Counted from the first letter of the stretch, positions 39,465 through 49,267 are shown. The stretch: 64,000 nt of DNA from Halococcus salsus (GCF_009900715.1 NZ_JAAAJC010000001.1:671216-735215); one strand, 5' to 3'. Notes: generated by a model not told the origin, from the letters alone. Translations and numbers: made by a program.

Positions 39465-39547
39465 GCGGACGAAGCGTGTTTTCGAGAACGAAGTCGTCGT
39501 ATCTCCGTCTCCGTTCGACGTTAGCTGTCGCCGAGGAACGGTCGGCG

Positions 39548-40819
39548 CTATGGCCGCCGTCGTCCGAGCAGCGCCGCACTGAGCAGCGCGATGGCCGCCC
39601 CGACGACCCCAAATCCGGGTCCGTTGCTCGACGTCGTCTCGCCGCCAGCGGTCGCGTTTTCGGACCCGCTGGTTCCGGCCGCGGTCGCACCGCCGGACTC
39701 CGCGCCGGTCGTCGCTTCATCCGATGTCGTTTCGCTCGACGTGGCCGCACTGACGGCGGTGTCGTCGGTCGCCGCAGCCGTCCCGCCGCTCGTGGCCGCC
39801 GTGCTTGCCGTCTCATTGGACGTCATCGACGTGCCCGTCGTGGTGTTCTTGACGGTCGTGAGGTTCGCCTGCTGCATCGCCTCGGGGTGGAGCGTGCTCG
39901 CGACCGTCACCAGCGGGGCCACGAGCCGCGGGCCCGGCTGGCTGATGTAGTTCGCGTTCACAGTAACCGTCTGATTCCGCTGCACGGCGGCCGTGCTGGC
40001 GTAGGGTTCACCCGAGGGAATCGTCGACGGCGTCGACGTGACGATCCACTGCGGGTTGCGCTCGGCGATCGTCTCGTTGCTGATCTGCTGGTACCCCTCG
40101 ATGCCGGCGTTCGCCGCGATGTTGGTACCGCCCGCGGTCTCGACCACGTCGTTGATGAAGGTGTTGTTGCCGACCGCGAACCCGCCGGACTGCGGGTAGA
40201 GCACGCGCGGGCTCTCCTCGTCCTCGACAGCTTCCTCGACCGCGGTCACCGTCTCCTGGGTTTCGTTAACCGTTTCGGCGGCCTCCGAGCACGAGCCGAC
40301 GAGCCGACCCGTCGTGTTCACGTCGTCGTAGACGTCCTCGATCGAGGTCGCCTCGGTGGATTTGTAGACCGTCAGCCCAGCACCGCGGAGGGTCTCGACC
40401 GTCTCGTTCGGGATGATGTTCGCCGCGATCACGAGGTCCGCGTCGGTGCCAACGACCCGCTCGGTGGCGACGGTGTAGCCGTCGGCCTGATAGACATCAG
40501 TTCGGTTCTGCGACCCGTTGAGATACGACGTCGTCGGGCCTTGTGGCATCCCGACGACCTTCTCGCTCGCGCCGATCGACCACATTATCTGGGCGGTGCT
40601 CGCGCCGATCGCCACCACGCTCTCGGGTTCGCCGTCTATCGTGACGTTGGTTCCCGTCGCGTCGGTCGCCGAGACCGGGAACGAGCAGGTCTCGGTCGCC
40701 GTCTGTGCCGGTGCGGGGCCGAGCGCGGCGTTCGGTCCCGTCGATACCGCCGCGACCGGCGCGATGCCGGCCATCGTCACTGCGAGGACGAGCAGCGCCC
40801 CCACCATCGTGCGTCTCAT
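39548..40819 (-). CDS. btuF: BtuF-like cobalamin/metal-chelate substrate-binding protein with PGF-CTERM anchor
   Basis: 423 aa. Signal peptide [20 protein letters not shown] with a cleavage site after VAAVS; residues about 50-330 form a class III solute-binding (helical-backbone) fold ([35 protein letters not shown]). A Thr/Ala/Ser/Glu-rich stalk follows, ending [17 protein letters not shown] with a hydrophobic segment and RRRP, a PGF-CTERM signal for archaeosortase. Divergent from btuC; binds corrinoid or possibly a siderophore outside the cell. ATG 40819 is right behind the palindromic promoter. Confidence 0.88.
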   Translation of the reverse strand: MRRTMVGALLVLAVTMAGIAPVAAVSTGPNAALGPAPAQTATETCSFPVSATDATGTNVTIDGEPESVVAIGASTAQIMWSIGASEKVVGMPQGPTTSYLNGSQNRTDVYQADGYTVATERVVGTDADLVIAANIIPNETVETLRGAGLTVYKSTEATSIEDVYDDVNTTGRLVGSCSEAAETVNETQETVTAVEEAVEDEESPRVLYPQSGGFAVGNNTFINDVVETAGGTNIAANAGIEGYQQISNETIAERNPQWIVTSTPSTIPSGEPYASTAAVQRNQTVTVNANYISQPGPRLVAPLVTVASTLHPEAMQQANLTTVKNTTTGTSMTSNETASTAATSGGTAAATDDTAVSAATSSETTSDEATTGAESGGATAAGTSGSENATAGGETTSSNGPGFGVVGAAIALLSAALLGRRRP

Positions 40820-40845
40820 GTCCTCGGAACGTGCGGCGGTACTCA

Positions 40846-40857
40846 ATAAATATTTAT
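40846..40857. promoter_or_regulatory. Palindromic TATA box shared by divergent btuF and btuCD
   Basis: ATAAATATTTAT at 40846-40857 is a perfect 12-bp palindrome. Its centre (40851.5) is 33 bp from the btuF ATG (40819) and 30 bp from the btuC GTG (40881). With transcription starting some 25-30 bp from a haloarchaeal TATA box, both genes would start at or next to their first codon. One box therefore plausibly serves both directions. Confidence 0.6.
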
Positions 40858-40880
40858 CTAACCCAATCCGAGTTGGTCTC

Positions 40881-41945
40881 GTGGCAGAGACGTCCACGAC
40901 GCGCGACGAGCCGACCGCCATCCGTCCGGCTCGTGTCGGGAGCCGTGCGGTCGCGTGGTCGGTCGGACTCGTGGTCGCGCTCGTCGCCGTCGTCATCGCG
41001 AGCGCGGCGCTCGGTCCGGTGGGGATCGAGTATCCAGTCGTCGCGATGATACTTCTCGACGCCCTCCCCCGGCTCTCGTTTTCGGTCCCCGACACCGCCG
41101 CGACGATCGTCCTGCGGATCCGGCTCCCGCGGATCGCGCTCGCCGCGATCGTCGGCTTCGCGCTCGGAGCCGCCGGCACCGTGATGCAGGGCTTCTTCCG
41201 CAACCCGATGGCCGACCCCTCGATCATCGGGGTCTCGACCGGGGCGGCGACGGGCGCGGTGGCGTGGATCGTGGTTCCGTTCGTGATCCCGTTCGGGCTC
41301 GGCCTCCAGGGCGCGGCGTTCGCGGGCGCGCTGATCGCGGCCTTCGGGGTCTACCTCATCGCCACCGAAGGTGGGAGAACGCCGGTCGCCACCCTCCTGC
41401 TCGCGGGCGTCGCGGTCCAGACCTTTCTGGGGGCCGTCATCTCCTACCTCCTCATCAACTCGGGCGAGAGCCTCGAACGCGTGACCTACTGGCTGATGGG
41501 CCACCTCCACAACGCCTCGTGGGGCGATGTAACGACGACGCTCCCGCTCGCCCTCGTCGTCTTTCTCGGTCTCCTCGCCTACGCCCGCGACCTCAACGTC
41601 CTCCTCCTCGGGGAGAACGAAGCTCACTCGCTCGGGATCGAGGTCGAGCGCAGCAAACGTATCCTCCTCGCGCTGTCGAGCGTGCTCACCGCCGCCGCGG
41701 TCGCCGTCTCGGGCGTGATCGGCTTCGTTGGGCTGATCGTCCCCCACGTGATGCGCCTCCTCGTGGGACCGGATCATCGGATCCTGCTCCCGACCAGCGC
41801 GCTCGCGGGTAGCGTCTTCCTCGTCGCCGCCGACACGCTCGCGCGCTCGGGGCCCGCCGAACTCCCGGTCGGGATCGTGACGGCGGCGGTCGGCGCGCCC
41901 TTCTTCCTCTACTTGCTGCGTCGTCGGGAGGTGCGCGCGCTGTGA
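40881..41945 (+). CDS. btuC: BtuC-like cobalamin ABC transporter permease (FecCD family)
   Basis: 354 aa, about ten transmembrane segments: [60 protein letters not shown], and the cytosolic coupling helix ([20 protein letters not shown]) with [24 protein letters not shown] 40881 ([16 protein letters not shown]) starts just behind the shared promoter; longer upstream readings would overlap the divergent btuF gene. The stop overlaps btuD by 4 bp (GTGA). Confidence 0.92.
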   Translation: MAETSTTRDEPTAIRPARVGSRAVAWSVGLVVALVAVVIASAALGPVGIEYPVVAMILLDALPRLSFSVPDTAATIVLRIRLPRIALAAIVGFALGAAGTVMQGFFRNPMADPSIIGVSTGAATGAVAWIVVPFVIPFGLGLQGAAFAGALIAAFGVYLIATEGGRTPVATLLLAGVAVQTFLGAVISYLLINSGESLERVTYWLMGHLHNASWGDVTTTLPLALVVFLGLLAYARDLNVLLLGENEAHSLGIEVERSKRILLALSSVLTAAAVAVSGVIGFVGLIVPHVMRLLVGPDHRILLPTSALAGSVFLVAADTLARSGPAELPVGIVTAAVGAPFFLYLLRRREVRAL

Positions 41946-42754
41946 TCGAGGTCCGCGACCTGGGGGTGTCCTACGGGGCGGTGGACGCGCTCTCGGGGGT
42001 CGACCTCTCCGTCGAACCCGGCGAGGCCGTCGGCCTCGTCGGCCCGAACGGTGCGGGCAAGACCACGCTGCTGGGCGCGGTCAACGGGCTTGTCACCCCC
42101 ACGACCGGCACCGTCGCGGTCGGCGGCGACGACGTCACCGAACTGTCGGCGCGCGCGCTCGCCCGCCGGGTGGCGACGGTGCCCCAGCAGACCGACCTCT
42201 CCTTTTCGTTTCCGGTTCGCGAGGTCGTGGCGATGGGTCGAACGCCCTACCGGTCGCGGTTCGAGCGCGTCACGGACGAGGACCGCGACCACACCCGGCG
42301 CGCGATGGAACGCACCGACGTCGCACGCTTCGCCGACCGCCGGATCGACGAGGTCAGCGGCGGCGAGCGCCAGCGGGTGGTGTTCGCGCGGGCGCTGTGC
42401 CAGAATCCGGACGGACTGTTGCTCGACGAACCCACCGCGAGCCTCGACATCAACCATCAGGTGCGCCTGCTCTCGCTCCTTCGGGCGTTCGTCGCCGAGG
42501 GTCGGGCGGCGCTGTGTGCGATCCACGACCTCTCGCTCGCCGCCCGGTTCTGTGACCGGCTGGTGTTGCTTGCGGGCGGGACGGTGCTCGCCAGCGGGAG
42601 CCCCGAAGCCGTGCTGACGGAATCGAACGTCGAGCGCGCGTTCGACACTCGCGTCGCGGTGACGCGTCACCCCGTCACGGGAACCCCCGACGTCACGGCG
42701 CTCGCCGGGACGGAGGGCCGACGGCTCGACGCGCTCACCGTGGACGACCGCTAG
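41942..42754 (+). CDS. btuD: BtuD-like ABC transporter ATPase
   Basis: 270 aa with Walker [12 protein letters not shown], signature VSGGERQR, Walker [13 protein letters not shown] and switch His in [15 protein letters not shown]. Starts at GTG 41942 overlapping the btuC stop (TGTGA). Completes the importer: BtuF binds outside, BtuC channels, BtuD powers. Such FecCD-type ATPases also serve iron-siderophore importers, so corrinoid specificity is from context and gene order. Confidence 0.92.
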   Translation: MIEVRDLGVSYGAVDALSGVDLSVEPGEAVGLVGPNGAGKTTLLGAVNGLVTPTTGTVAVGGDDVTELSARALARRVATVPQQTDLSFSFPVREVVAMGRTPYRSRFERVTDEDRDHTRRAMERTDVARFADRRIDEVSGGERQRVVFARALCQNPDGLLLDEPTASLDINHQVRLLSLLRAFVAEGRAALCAIHDLSLAARFCDRLVLLAGGTVLASGSPEAVLTESNVERAFDTRVAVTRHPVTGTPDVTALAGTEGRRLDALTVDDR

Positions 42755-42768
42755 ATTCGACGAGGACG

Positions 42769-43305
42769 CTACACCGACAGTTGCTCGTCGGCGGCCGGTG
42801 GGTCGGTCGTGGACCCGGCGACGTTGCTGAGGCAGGTGGTCACGAGGGCGTTGACGCGTTTCGGGTCGGGGACGTCCCGGAGCGCGAGGTTGACCCCGCC
42901 GGTGCCCGCGGTGTAGACCGCGATGTCGCCGTAGGACAGCAGCCGTTCGACCGTCGACTGGTCGAAGGTGGTGTTCTGCACCCGGTCGAACCGGACCTGC
43001 GTGACCGTCCGCGAGAACAGACCCGTCTTCTCGTAGACCGCTTTGGTGGTGAAGACGTACCGCGTACTCCAGCGGGTGAGGTATGCCCAGGAGCCGATGC
43101 AGAGCCCGATCGGAACCGAAACGAGCGGGAGCCACGACGGGCCGGGGAGCGACCCGAGCCGCGAGAGCCAGACCCCGGCGATACAGAGCACGAAGCCGAC
43201 CGCGACCGCGGGGAGGGCGGGATAGGTGCTCGGGGTGCCGGCCCAGAGCACGCGCTCGTCGCCCGTGAGGTGCACCCACTCGACCGACCCCGCCGCCGAA
43301 CTCAT
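42769..43305 (-). CDS. Membrane protein with bacterial PH (bPH_2) domain
   Basis: 178 aa. Two adjacent transmembrane helices (about residues 33-55 and 60-80) followed by a bPH_2 domain: STRYVFTTKAVYEKTGLFSR, VRFDRVQNTTFDQSTVERLL, YGDIAVYTAGTGGVNLALRD. Fold common in membrane-associated proteins of unclear function. Convergent with btuD, isolated otherwise. Confidence 0.85.
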   Translation of the reverse strand: MSSAAGSVEWVHLTGDERVLWAGTPSTYPALPAVAVGFVLCIAGVWLSRLGSLPGPSWLPLVSVPIGLCIGSWAYLTRWSTRYVFTTKAVYEKTGLFSRTVTQVRFDRVQNTTFDQSTVERLLSYGDIAVYTAGTGGVNLALRDVPDPKRVNALVTTCLSNVAGSTTDPPAADEQLSV

Positions 43306-43423
43306 GTCGCTCCTGTAGGCGCGGCATCGTCTTACCGGTTTTGAACCCGAGCGGGACCGGTGGGTCGTCGACGACCGACGGGGATCGGTTACGTTCGTGA
43401 TGGTTGCCGCCGCGAGTACGATG

Positions 43424-43432
43424 ATTTTTATT
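43424..43432 (+). promoter_or_regulatory. TATA box for the polyprenyl-phosphate glycosyltransferase gene
   Basis: A TTTTTATT run centred about 29 bp upstream of the GTG at 43457 predicts transcription at the start codon, supporting that GTG. Confidence 0.5.
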
Positions 43433-43456
43433 CTCCACCGCCGAGGCTCAGGTATC

Positions 43457-44341
43457 GTGAGTGATCAGCCCGGTTCTCGGGGGAGCAGGAGTAGGGAGTG
43501 CCAACCACCGGGCTCCGGTGGCGGAACCGGATCCGACGACGTGACCGACCGAAGCGGTGTGCCCGCGGGCGCGACGGTGGCGGGACCCGACGCCGACGAG
43601 CGCTCGGTCTCGATCATCATCCCGACGTACAACGAACGCGAGAACATCGAACAGGTCGTCGAGCGGTGTCGGGACGCGCTCGCCGAGTATCGGTTCGAGA
43701 TCGTCGTGATCGACGACGACTCGCCCGACGGGACCTGGCGGTTCGTCGAGGACGAGTACGAGGGGATGGAGGCAGTGCGGGTGGTCCGCCGAACGGAGGA
43801 TTCGGGGCTCGCGACCGCGGTCTCGCGGGGGTTCGACGAGGCGACCTACGAGCTGTGTGCGGTGATCGACGCCGACCTCCAGCACCCGCCCGAGAAGCTC
43901 CCAGAACTCATCGCGGCGTTCGACTCCGGGGCCGACATCGTGATCGGGAGCCGCCACGTCCCCGGCGGCGGCGTCGAGAACTGGTCGCGGTTCCGGCGGC
44001 TCGTCAGCCGCGGCGCGATGACGATCGCGAAGCTCGCGCTGCCACCGACGCGCGGTATCTCGGACCCGATGAGCGGCTTCTTCGCGGTCCGACGCGAGAT
44101 CCTCACCGGGGTCTCGCTCGCGCCGACCGGCTACAAGATCCTACTCGAGATCCTGTTGAAGTGTGACTACGACCGCGTCGTCGAGGTGCCGTACGTCTTC
44201 ACCGAGCGCGAACGCGGCGAGTCGAAGCTCTCGGCCGGCGAGTACCTCGGGTTCCTCGAACACGTCTACGACCTCCGGCGGGGCGGCTACGCTGGCCGGA
44301 ACCCACACGCCGCCGTCTCGGCCGACCGAAACCAGCACTGA
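43457..44341 (+). CDS. Polyprenol-phosphate mannosyl/glucosyl synthase (GT2)
   Basis: 294 aa. GT-A fold: VSIIIPTYNERENIEQVVER, VVIDDDSPDGTWRFVEDEY, LCAVIDADLQHPPEKLPELI (DAD metal site) and ISDPMSGFFAVRREILTGVS, with C-terminal ERERGESKLSAGEYLGFLEH. Makes dolichol-phosphate-linked sugar used by surface glycosyltransferases. GTG 43457 chosen by the TATA; the next GTG (at about 43541) would also keep the domain. The first 40 residues are Gly/Ser-rich and disordered-looking. First gene of the surface glycan region. Confidence 0.9.
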   Translation: MSDQPGSRGSRSRECQPPGSGGGTGSDDVTDRSGVPAGATVAGPDADERSVSIIIPTYNERENIEQVVERCRDALAEYRFEIVVIDDDSPDGTWRFVEDEYEGMEAVRVVRRTEDSGLATAVSRGFDEATYELCAVIDADLQHPPEKLPELIAAFDSGADIVIGSRHVPGGGVENWSRFRRLVSRGAMTIAKLALPPTRGISDPMSGFFAVRREILTGVSLAPTGYKILLEILLKCDYDRVVEVPYVFTERERGESKLSAGEYLGFLEHVYDLRRGGYAGRNPHAAVSADRNQH

Positions 44342-44408
44342 CTCGGTCGGGATCCCCGAGGCGAACCAATAACCCTAAGCCGGGCAACCTGTATTTCCCG
44401 GTACCGAA

Positions 44409-45749
44409 ATGCCCTCCCTCTCGCGCCAACGTCTCGGGGTGGCCCTGGTCCTCGTCGCCGTCGTCGCCGTCGTGGGTTCGCTCGCGGTGAGCGCCGCCAC
44501 CGGGCCGTCGACCGCCTCGAACGCCGACACCAACGATAGCGCCGACCGCGGCAAAACCGTCGTCGGGATGCAGGCCGCCGGCCGCGTCTCGATGTTCGAC
44601 TCGAACGGCAGTCGACTCTGGACCTTCGGCACCCCCGACACCGACTACTTCGACGTCACGGTGCTCGACAACGGCTCGGTGCTCACGGGCTACATCACCG
44701 AAGGCGAACAGGAGTGCGGCCAGTACGAAGCCCCGTGTGCGCGGACGGGCTTCCAGATAATCGACCCCGGCCCCGACGCCAACCCCGACCCGCAGGTCAC
44801 GAGCGAGTGGTCGTTCCCCGTTCCCGAGATGCTCAACAACGAGGTCCACGACGTCGAGCCGCTCCCCTCCGGCGAGTTCGTCATGACCGACATGGCGAAC
44901 GAGCGGATCTTCACCGTCGCGCCGAACGGCACGACGACGTGGCAGTGGAACGCGAGCGAGCGCTACGACGCACCCGACGACCCCGTCAGCACCGACTGGC
45001 TCCACATCAACGACGTCGACCGGATCGGCGAGGGTCGGTTCCTGGTGTCGGTCCGGAACGCCAACCAGCTCCTGATCGTCCAGCGCGGTGAGGGCGTCGT
45101 CGACGTCATCAACGAGGACACCGGCGACACGGACGACGCGATCTGCAAGGAGAACAACGGTCTCCGCGACTTCAGCAACGACTCCAACGGCGACGTGCTC
45201 TGTGGCGACTCCGAGGTCATGAACCACCAGCACAACCCGCAGTACCTCGGACCGGACGCGATCCTGGTGGCCGACTCCGACAACAACCGGATCGTCGAAC
45301 TCCACAACGAGAGCGGGAACTGGGAAGTCGCCTGGGGCGTCGACTCCTCGAACGACGTGGCCTACAGCTGGCCGCGCGACGCCGACCGCCTCCCGAACGG
45401 CAACACCCTGGTCACGGACTCACGACGGGACCGTGTCGTCGAGGTGGCCCCGAACGGCACCACCGTCTGGTCCACCGATACCGGGACGTGGCCGTACGAG
45501 GCCGAACGGCTCCCCTATCAGGAGATGGCCAACGACAGCGACCTCCCGCGGATGAACGCCAGCGGCGACGCCCCGGTCGTCGACGGGGGGAGCAGCATCC
45601 CGTACGTCGATGAGGCCTACGCCGGGCTCTCGTACGTGGTCTCGCTCCCGGTCTGGTTCGCCGCGTGGCACATCGCGGTCATCGTCGTCGGCCTGCTGCT
45701 CGCCATCGTCGGCCTCGGGCTGGTCTGGAGCGGGCGACGAGCGGCCTAA
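44409..45749 (+). CDS. Arylsulfotransferase (ASST)-like membrane-anchored beta-propeller
   Basis: 446 aa. N-terminal TM (residues 10-28), a beta-propeller with repeated motifs such as GRVSMFDSNGSRLWTFGTPD, LWDTGEF-type EPLPSGEFVMTDMANERI, DWLHINDVDRIGEGRFLVSV, VADSDNNRIVELHNESG, RDADRLPNGNTLVTDSRRDR, and a C-terminal TM with RRAA end. Haloarchaeal members of the ASST family are assigned arylsulfotransferase; a His nucleophile is presumably supplied by DWLHIND. With the upstream sugar donor synthase it may sulfate surface glycans, which is inference. Orientation: propeller outside. Confidence 0.8.
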   Translation: MPSLSRQRLGVALVLVAVVAVVGSLAVSAATGPSTASNADTNDSADRGKTVVGMQAAGRVSMFDSNGSRLWTFGTPDTDYFDVTVLDNGSVLTGYITEGEQECGQYEAPCARTGFQIIDPGPDANPDPQVTSEWSFPVPEMLNNEVHDVEPLPSGEFVMTDMANERIFTVAPNGTTTWQWNASERYDAPDDPVSTDWLHINDVDRIGEGRFLVSVRNANQLLIVQRGEGVVDVINEDTGDTDDAICKENNGLRDFSNDSNGDVLCGDSEVMNHQHNPQYLGPDAILVADSDNNRIVELHNESGNWEVAWGVDSSNDVAYSWPRDADRLPNGNTLVTDSRRDRVVEVAPNGTTVWSTDTGTWPYEAERLPYQEMANDSDLPRMNASGDAPVVDGGSSIPYVDEAYAGLSYVVSLPVWFAAWHIAVIVVGLLLAIVGLGLVWSGRRAA

Positions 45750-45837
45750 GTCGAACATTCCGCACTTTCGATACGAAACCACGAGTGAGTGACATCGATC
45801 GAACCACCTACCCCGCTAGCGTGACAATGACCGATAC

Positions 45838-46233
45838 ATGTCATCCGTCGATACGGACGAGAGACCCACGTCCATCACCGGTCTCGTTTCGGCCGCCGCT
45901 ATCGGTTCGATGGTCTCCCTCCTGGCCGGCAGGGCGAGCGACGAGCAGTTCGAGACCGTCTCTCTCGGAATCCCCTTCACAGTCCTTCCGTTCACGTTGA
46001 GCTTCGTCCACGGGTCCCGTGGAGGAGGTTTCCGATCGGCGTTACTCATCGGGGCTACACCGGGCGTTACGTGCCTCGCCGTTCTCCTTTATCAGAGTGG
46101 CCGGGAGATGGAGAGCCAAGGCGACCTGACGTTCGCTGGCGGGGTCGCTCTCTTCGCTGCTTTCGGCGTCGTCGGGCTGGGGGCCGGGATCGTCGGTCAG
46201 TTGCTGGGGATGGTCGTCTCGCGTGTGACCTGA
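45838..46233 (+). CDS. Membrane protein, unknown function
   Basis: 131 aa with three or four hydrophobic segments (SITGLVSAAAIGSMVSLLAG, GIPFTVLPFTLSFVHG, GLGAGIVGQLLGMVV near the C terminus). Start is the ATG at 45838. No family recognised. Somewhat different in composition to its neighbours (fewer Asp/Glu), so it may be variable in this lineage. Confidence 0.7.
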   Translation: MSSVDTDERPTSITGLVSAAAIGSMVSLLAGRASDEQFETVSLGIPFTVLPFTLSFVHGSRGGGFRSALLIGATPGVTCLAVLLYQSGREMESQGDLTFAGGVALFAAFGVVGLGAGIVGQLLGMVVSRVT

Positions 46234-46372
46234 TTCGATCGTCGACGAATGATTCGTCCCCATCGCAGTCGAAACCGGCTCGTACTCGTCGAAAACGCGG
46301 ATACGGGTGGTATCTTCTACGCCGGGCACATGCAGGCCGGGTCATCATTACTGCGCCACCCCACCGTCCGGT

Positions 46373-46558
46373 ATGGCAAGTGGAACGTATCCGACGAACG
46401 AGGACGGCTCGCCGGTGTGTGCCAGACCGACCCCCGACGGGGTCTGTCTTCACGAGGTCTCGGTTCCCGGCGCGCCGTGTGTCGACCACCGGGGCCACAG
46501 TCCGGTCGAAGCAGCGGCGGTCGTCTGGCGACCGCGCGACCCCGAGTGGAGCCTGTAG
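46373..46558 (+). CDS. 61-aa Cys/His-containing small protein
   Basis: Reads MASGTYPTNEDGSPVCARPT then PDGVCLHEVSVPGAPCVDHR and VWRPRDPEWSL. One Cys-x7-Cys and a further Cys near a His give a possible zinc site or exposed redox site. ATG 46373 chosen over an ATG 22 codons upstream, whose extension looks random. Convergent with the sulfatase-superfamily gene 10 bp later. Function unknown. Confidence 0.55.
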   Translation: MASGTYPTNEDGSPVCARPTPDGVCLHEVSVPGAPCVDHRGHSPVEAAAVVWRPRDPEWSL

Positions 46559-46567
46559 CGCCCCCGA

Positions 46568-47914
46568 TTACTCCATGTAGCCGAGGTTCCGAAGCCGTTC
46601 CTGGACGTCGTCGTCGCGCTCGACACCGCCGGTGTCGGCGACGTCGATGCTGTCGAGCCGCTCGTCGAGCGCCGCCTGAAGATCGGCCCACTCCTCGCCG
46701 TCGGGGTCGGTGATGGGCGATTCCTCGCCGGGGTCGGCGTCGAGGTCGAAGCCCTCGATCCCGTCGGCGGTATAGATCAGCTTCCGCGCTGGAGTCCTGA
46801 CGCCGACCTGGAGCTCGTCGGGGTCGAGCCGACCCGGCTGGGTCGGCGACGACGCGACCTCCGAGACCGCGTGCTCCGTGTCGATATCGTCGCCCTCGAC
46901 CGCCGGCCGGAGCGACCGGCCCTGGTAGGAATCCGGGGCCTCGACGCCGGCGTAATCGAGGATCGTCGGTGCGATGTCGACGTGACGGACCTGGTCCTCG
47001 ACGACCTCGGTGCTCGCGCCGCCGGGCGGGCGGACGAGGAACGGGACGTGGACGAGTTCGTCGTAGAGGGCGGGCTCGTGACCGACCTGGCCGTGTTCGA
47101 ACAGCGCCTCGCCGTGGTCGGCGGTGACGATCACGAGGGTGTCGTCGTCGACGGCTCGGAGGAGCTTGCCCACCTTCTCGTCGGCGTGGCGGACCGACGC
47201 GGCGTAGAGCCCACGGATGACCTCGCGCTCGCGTTCGGAGAACGACTCGGGGTCGTGTTGAGCGCGGGTGACGAGCTGGGAGGGCGTGGTGTCGGTCTCG
47301 GGGACGCCGACGGCCTCGCGGTGGTGTTTCGGCGGGGTGTAGGGCGCGTGGGGTTCGAGGAGGTGCGTCCAGACGAAGGCCTCGTCGCGGGCGTCTTCGA
47401 GCGCCTCGCGTGCGACCTCGATCTCGGCGGCGTCGCCCGTCACCATCCGCAGTGGGCCCTGCACGTAGCGGTAGGCCGACTGGACCGCGCGGTACACGGG
47501 ACTATCGAGCGAGAAGTTCTCGAGGAGGAACTGTCGACCCCGCTCCAACCCCGGGAGCCCGAACTCCCCCACATCACGATAGTCGTCGTAGCCTCGGCCG
47601 TAGCCGTATTTCTCGCCGAGCCACGGGTTGGCGTGTGCGCCGACGCAGTGCCAACCGTTTCGCGAGAGCGCCTCGCTGACCAGGGTTCGCTCGCTGCTCA
47701 GCTCCTCGTAGCCACCGTAGTCGAGCGGGAGCGCCGACGTGAACACCGCCGGGAAGGCGTAGGGCGTCGCCGGGCCGTGGCTCACGGCCTCGGAGAACAC
47801 GGTGCCCTGTTCCGCGAGGCGGTCGAGGTTCGGGGTGTGTTCGCCGACCGATCCCGGCATGAACGAGGCGTGGTCGGCACGCCACGCGTCGATGGTGAGC
47901 AGCAGCGTCTTCAT
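46568..47914 (-). CDS. Alkaline-phosphatase/sulfatase superfamily enzyme without formylglycine motif
   Basis: 448 aa. MKTLLLTIDAWRADHASFMP carries the first metal Asp; ...TVFSEAVSHGPATPYAFPAV is where a sulfatase would show C/S-x-P-x-R; VIVTADHGEALFEHGQVGHE carries the second Asp and two His metal ligands. No CxPxR or SxPxR is present; the residue at the nucleophile place is probably Thr50 or Ser45, as in phosphoglycerol-transferase-like members. ATG 47914 chosen. More likely a phosphotransferase, phosphatase or alternative hydrolase than a formylglycine-type sulfatase. Divergent from the GT4 gene; probably surface-polymer metabolism. Confidence 0.85.
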   Translation of the reverse strand: MKTLLLTIDAWRADHASFMPGSVGEHTPNLDRLAEQGTVFSEAVSHGPATPYAFPAVFTSALPLDYGGYEELSSERTLVSEALSRNGWHCVGAHANPWLGEKYGYGRGYDDYRDVGEFGLPGLERGRQFLLENFSLDSPVYRAVQSAYRYVQGPLRMVTGDAAEIEVAREALEDARDEAFVWTHLLEPHAPYTPPKHHREAVGVPETDTTPSQLVTRAQHDPESFSEREREVIRGLYAASVRHADEKVGKLLRAVDDDTLVIVTADHGEALFEHGQVGHEPALYDELVHVPFLVRPPGGASTEVVEDQVRHVDIAPTILDYAGVEAPDSYQGRSLRPAVEGDDIDTEHAVSEVASSPTQPGRLDPDELQVGVRTPARKLIYTADGIEGFDLDADPGEESPITDPDGEEWADLQAALDERLDSIDVADTGGVERDDDVQERLRNLGYME

Positions 47915-48223
47915 TGTCCGATCCGCTCGCTCGTGGGTGAACTGTTTTACTATTCGGTGGCGTCCCCCGACGGTCGAGATGGGTCTCCACACGCCGGGAT
48001 AGACGTGTGATCACACACCGAACGCACGATGGGGGTCCAACGGCAGGATCGCCCGAAACCGTCGTTTTCGTTGGTCTGACCGCCCGAGGTTCCGATAGGC
48101 AATACTTAATTGGCTCCGGTCTGTTCTTTCGCGCAATGATTTCGTCCTCCGCCGAGCGCCCTCTTCGTTCCACTGGACCACGACGACGAACGGAATCCCG
48201 CGAAACCCGTCGCCCGTTCTGAG
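47915..48223 (+). promoter_or_regulatory. Divergent intergenic region upstream of the glycan operon
   Basis: 309 bp, no supported gene. An A/T-rich element ATACTTAATTGG at about 48101-48112 could be the TATA box for the GT4 operon with a leader of about 85 nt. No repeat or operator is obvious. Confidence 0.4.
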
Positions 48224-49267
48224 ATGTCCGGCACACGCGTCGTTCTGTGTCCGCACCTCTCGGTCGAACACTACCGCGGCGGCGAGAAGTGGGTCTGCTC
48301 GCTCGCCAACCGCCTCAACGCCGACGGCGTCGACGTCTCGGTTCGCGCCCTCCCCTACGCACCCGGTGGCGAGCGCCGCGTCGCGGTGCGCGACGTGCTC
48401 GACCCCGACATCCCCTATCGCGAGGCCTGGCACCACGACCTCTCGGCGTTCGACACCGCGTACATCTTCTACAACCCCCTCTCCGAACTCTTCTTCTCCG
48501 GCGGCGGCACCCGGATAGCGGGCGTCCACTCCTGGGTGTTCGTCTCGCGGAAGCTCTACGAGGCCCACTACGGCACGGTGCCCACGGCGGTCAAACTCCT
48601 CTATCGGACCGTCGGCAAACACGACCTCTCGCGGTTCGACGTCGTCCACTCCGTGACCCCGGCCTACGACTCCCCGCACCCCAACACGGTCCACATCCCG
48701 AACTTCGTCGACACCGACCGGTTCTCGCCCGACAACGCACCGCTCGACGACGAGTTCACCGTCCTCACGACCGCCGCCCACATTCGCGAGAAAGGCTGGG
48801 ACACGATACAGGACGTGGCCGAACGCCTCCCGTCGAACGTCCGAGTGGTGACGACCGGCGAGGGAGCGGGGGAGGTCGAAGGGCTCGGCTTCCTCGACGA
48901 GGACGAACTCGCCGCGGCCTACGCCCGCGCACACGTCGTCCTCCACCCCGCCCGGGTCGACACCGACAGCATGGTGATCAACGAGGCCTGCGCCTCCGGC
49001 ACCCCCGTGGTGACGACCCCGCTCTCGACCCACGTCAGGGAGAACGAGGCGGTGCTCCAGGCCGAAACCCCGCGCGGGATGGCCCACGCGATCGCCCTCC
49101 TGCACAGCGAGTGGGCACACGACGACGGCTACGCCGAGCGGTGTGACCGCGCCCGCGCGGAGGGCGAGTCCCACGCCATCGAAGCGGTCTACCCCAAACT
49201 CAAGGACCTGCTGCTCTCACCACCGACCCGCGAACGTGGCGGTGACCGAACGGAGGTCCACGCGTGA
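48224..49267 (+). CDS. GT4-family (group 1) glycosyltransferase
   Basis: 347 aa, GT-B fold: first domain (MSGTRVVLCPHLSVEHYRGG, HSWVFVSRKLYE), and second domain with FTVLTTAAHIREKGWDTIQD, EGLGFLDEDELAAAYARAHV, VVLHPARVDTDSMVINEACA and GTPVVTTP. The EX7E-like segment is partly present (DSMVINEACASGTPV). Adds a sugar to a lipid or glycan. Ends in GTGA overlapping the GtrA gene, first of a four-gene operon. Confidence 0.88.
   Translation: MSGTRVVLCPHLSVEHYRGGEKWVCSLANRLNADGVDVSVRALPYAPGGERRVAVRDVLDPDIPYREAWHHDLSAFDTAYIFYNPLSELFFSGGGTRIAGVHSWVFVSRKLYEAHYGTVPTAVKLLYRTVGKHDLSRFDVVHSVTPAYDSPHPNTVHIPNFVDTDRFSPDNAPLDDEFTVLTTAAHIREKGWDTIQDVAERLPSNVRVVTTGEGAGEVEGLGFLDEDELAAAYARAHVVLHPARVDTDSMVINEACASGTPVVTTPLSTHVRENEAVLQAETPRGMAHAIALLHSEWAHDDGYAERCDRARAEGESHAIEAVYPKLKDLLLSPPTRERGGDRTEVHA

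Noticed and set aside
48007-48222. 71-aa reading just upstream of the GT4 gene
   Set aside because: Basic, random composition and no start signal; treated as leader.
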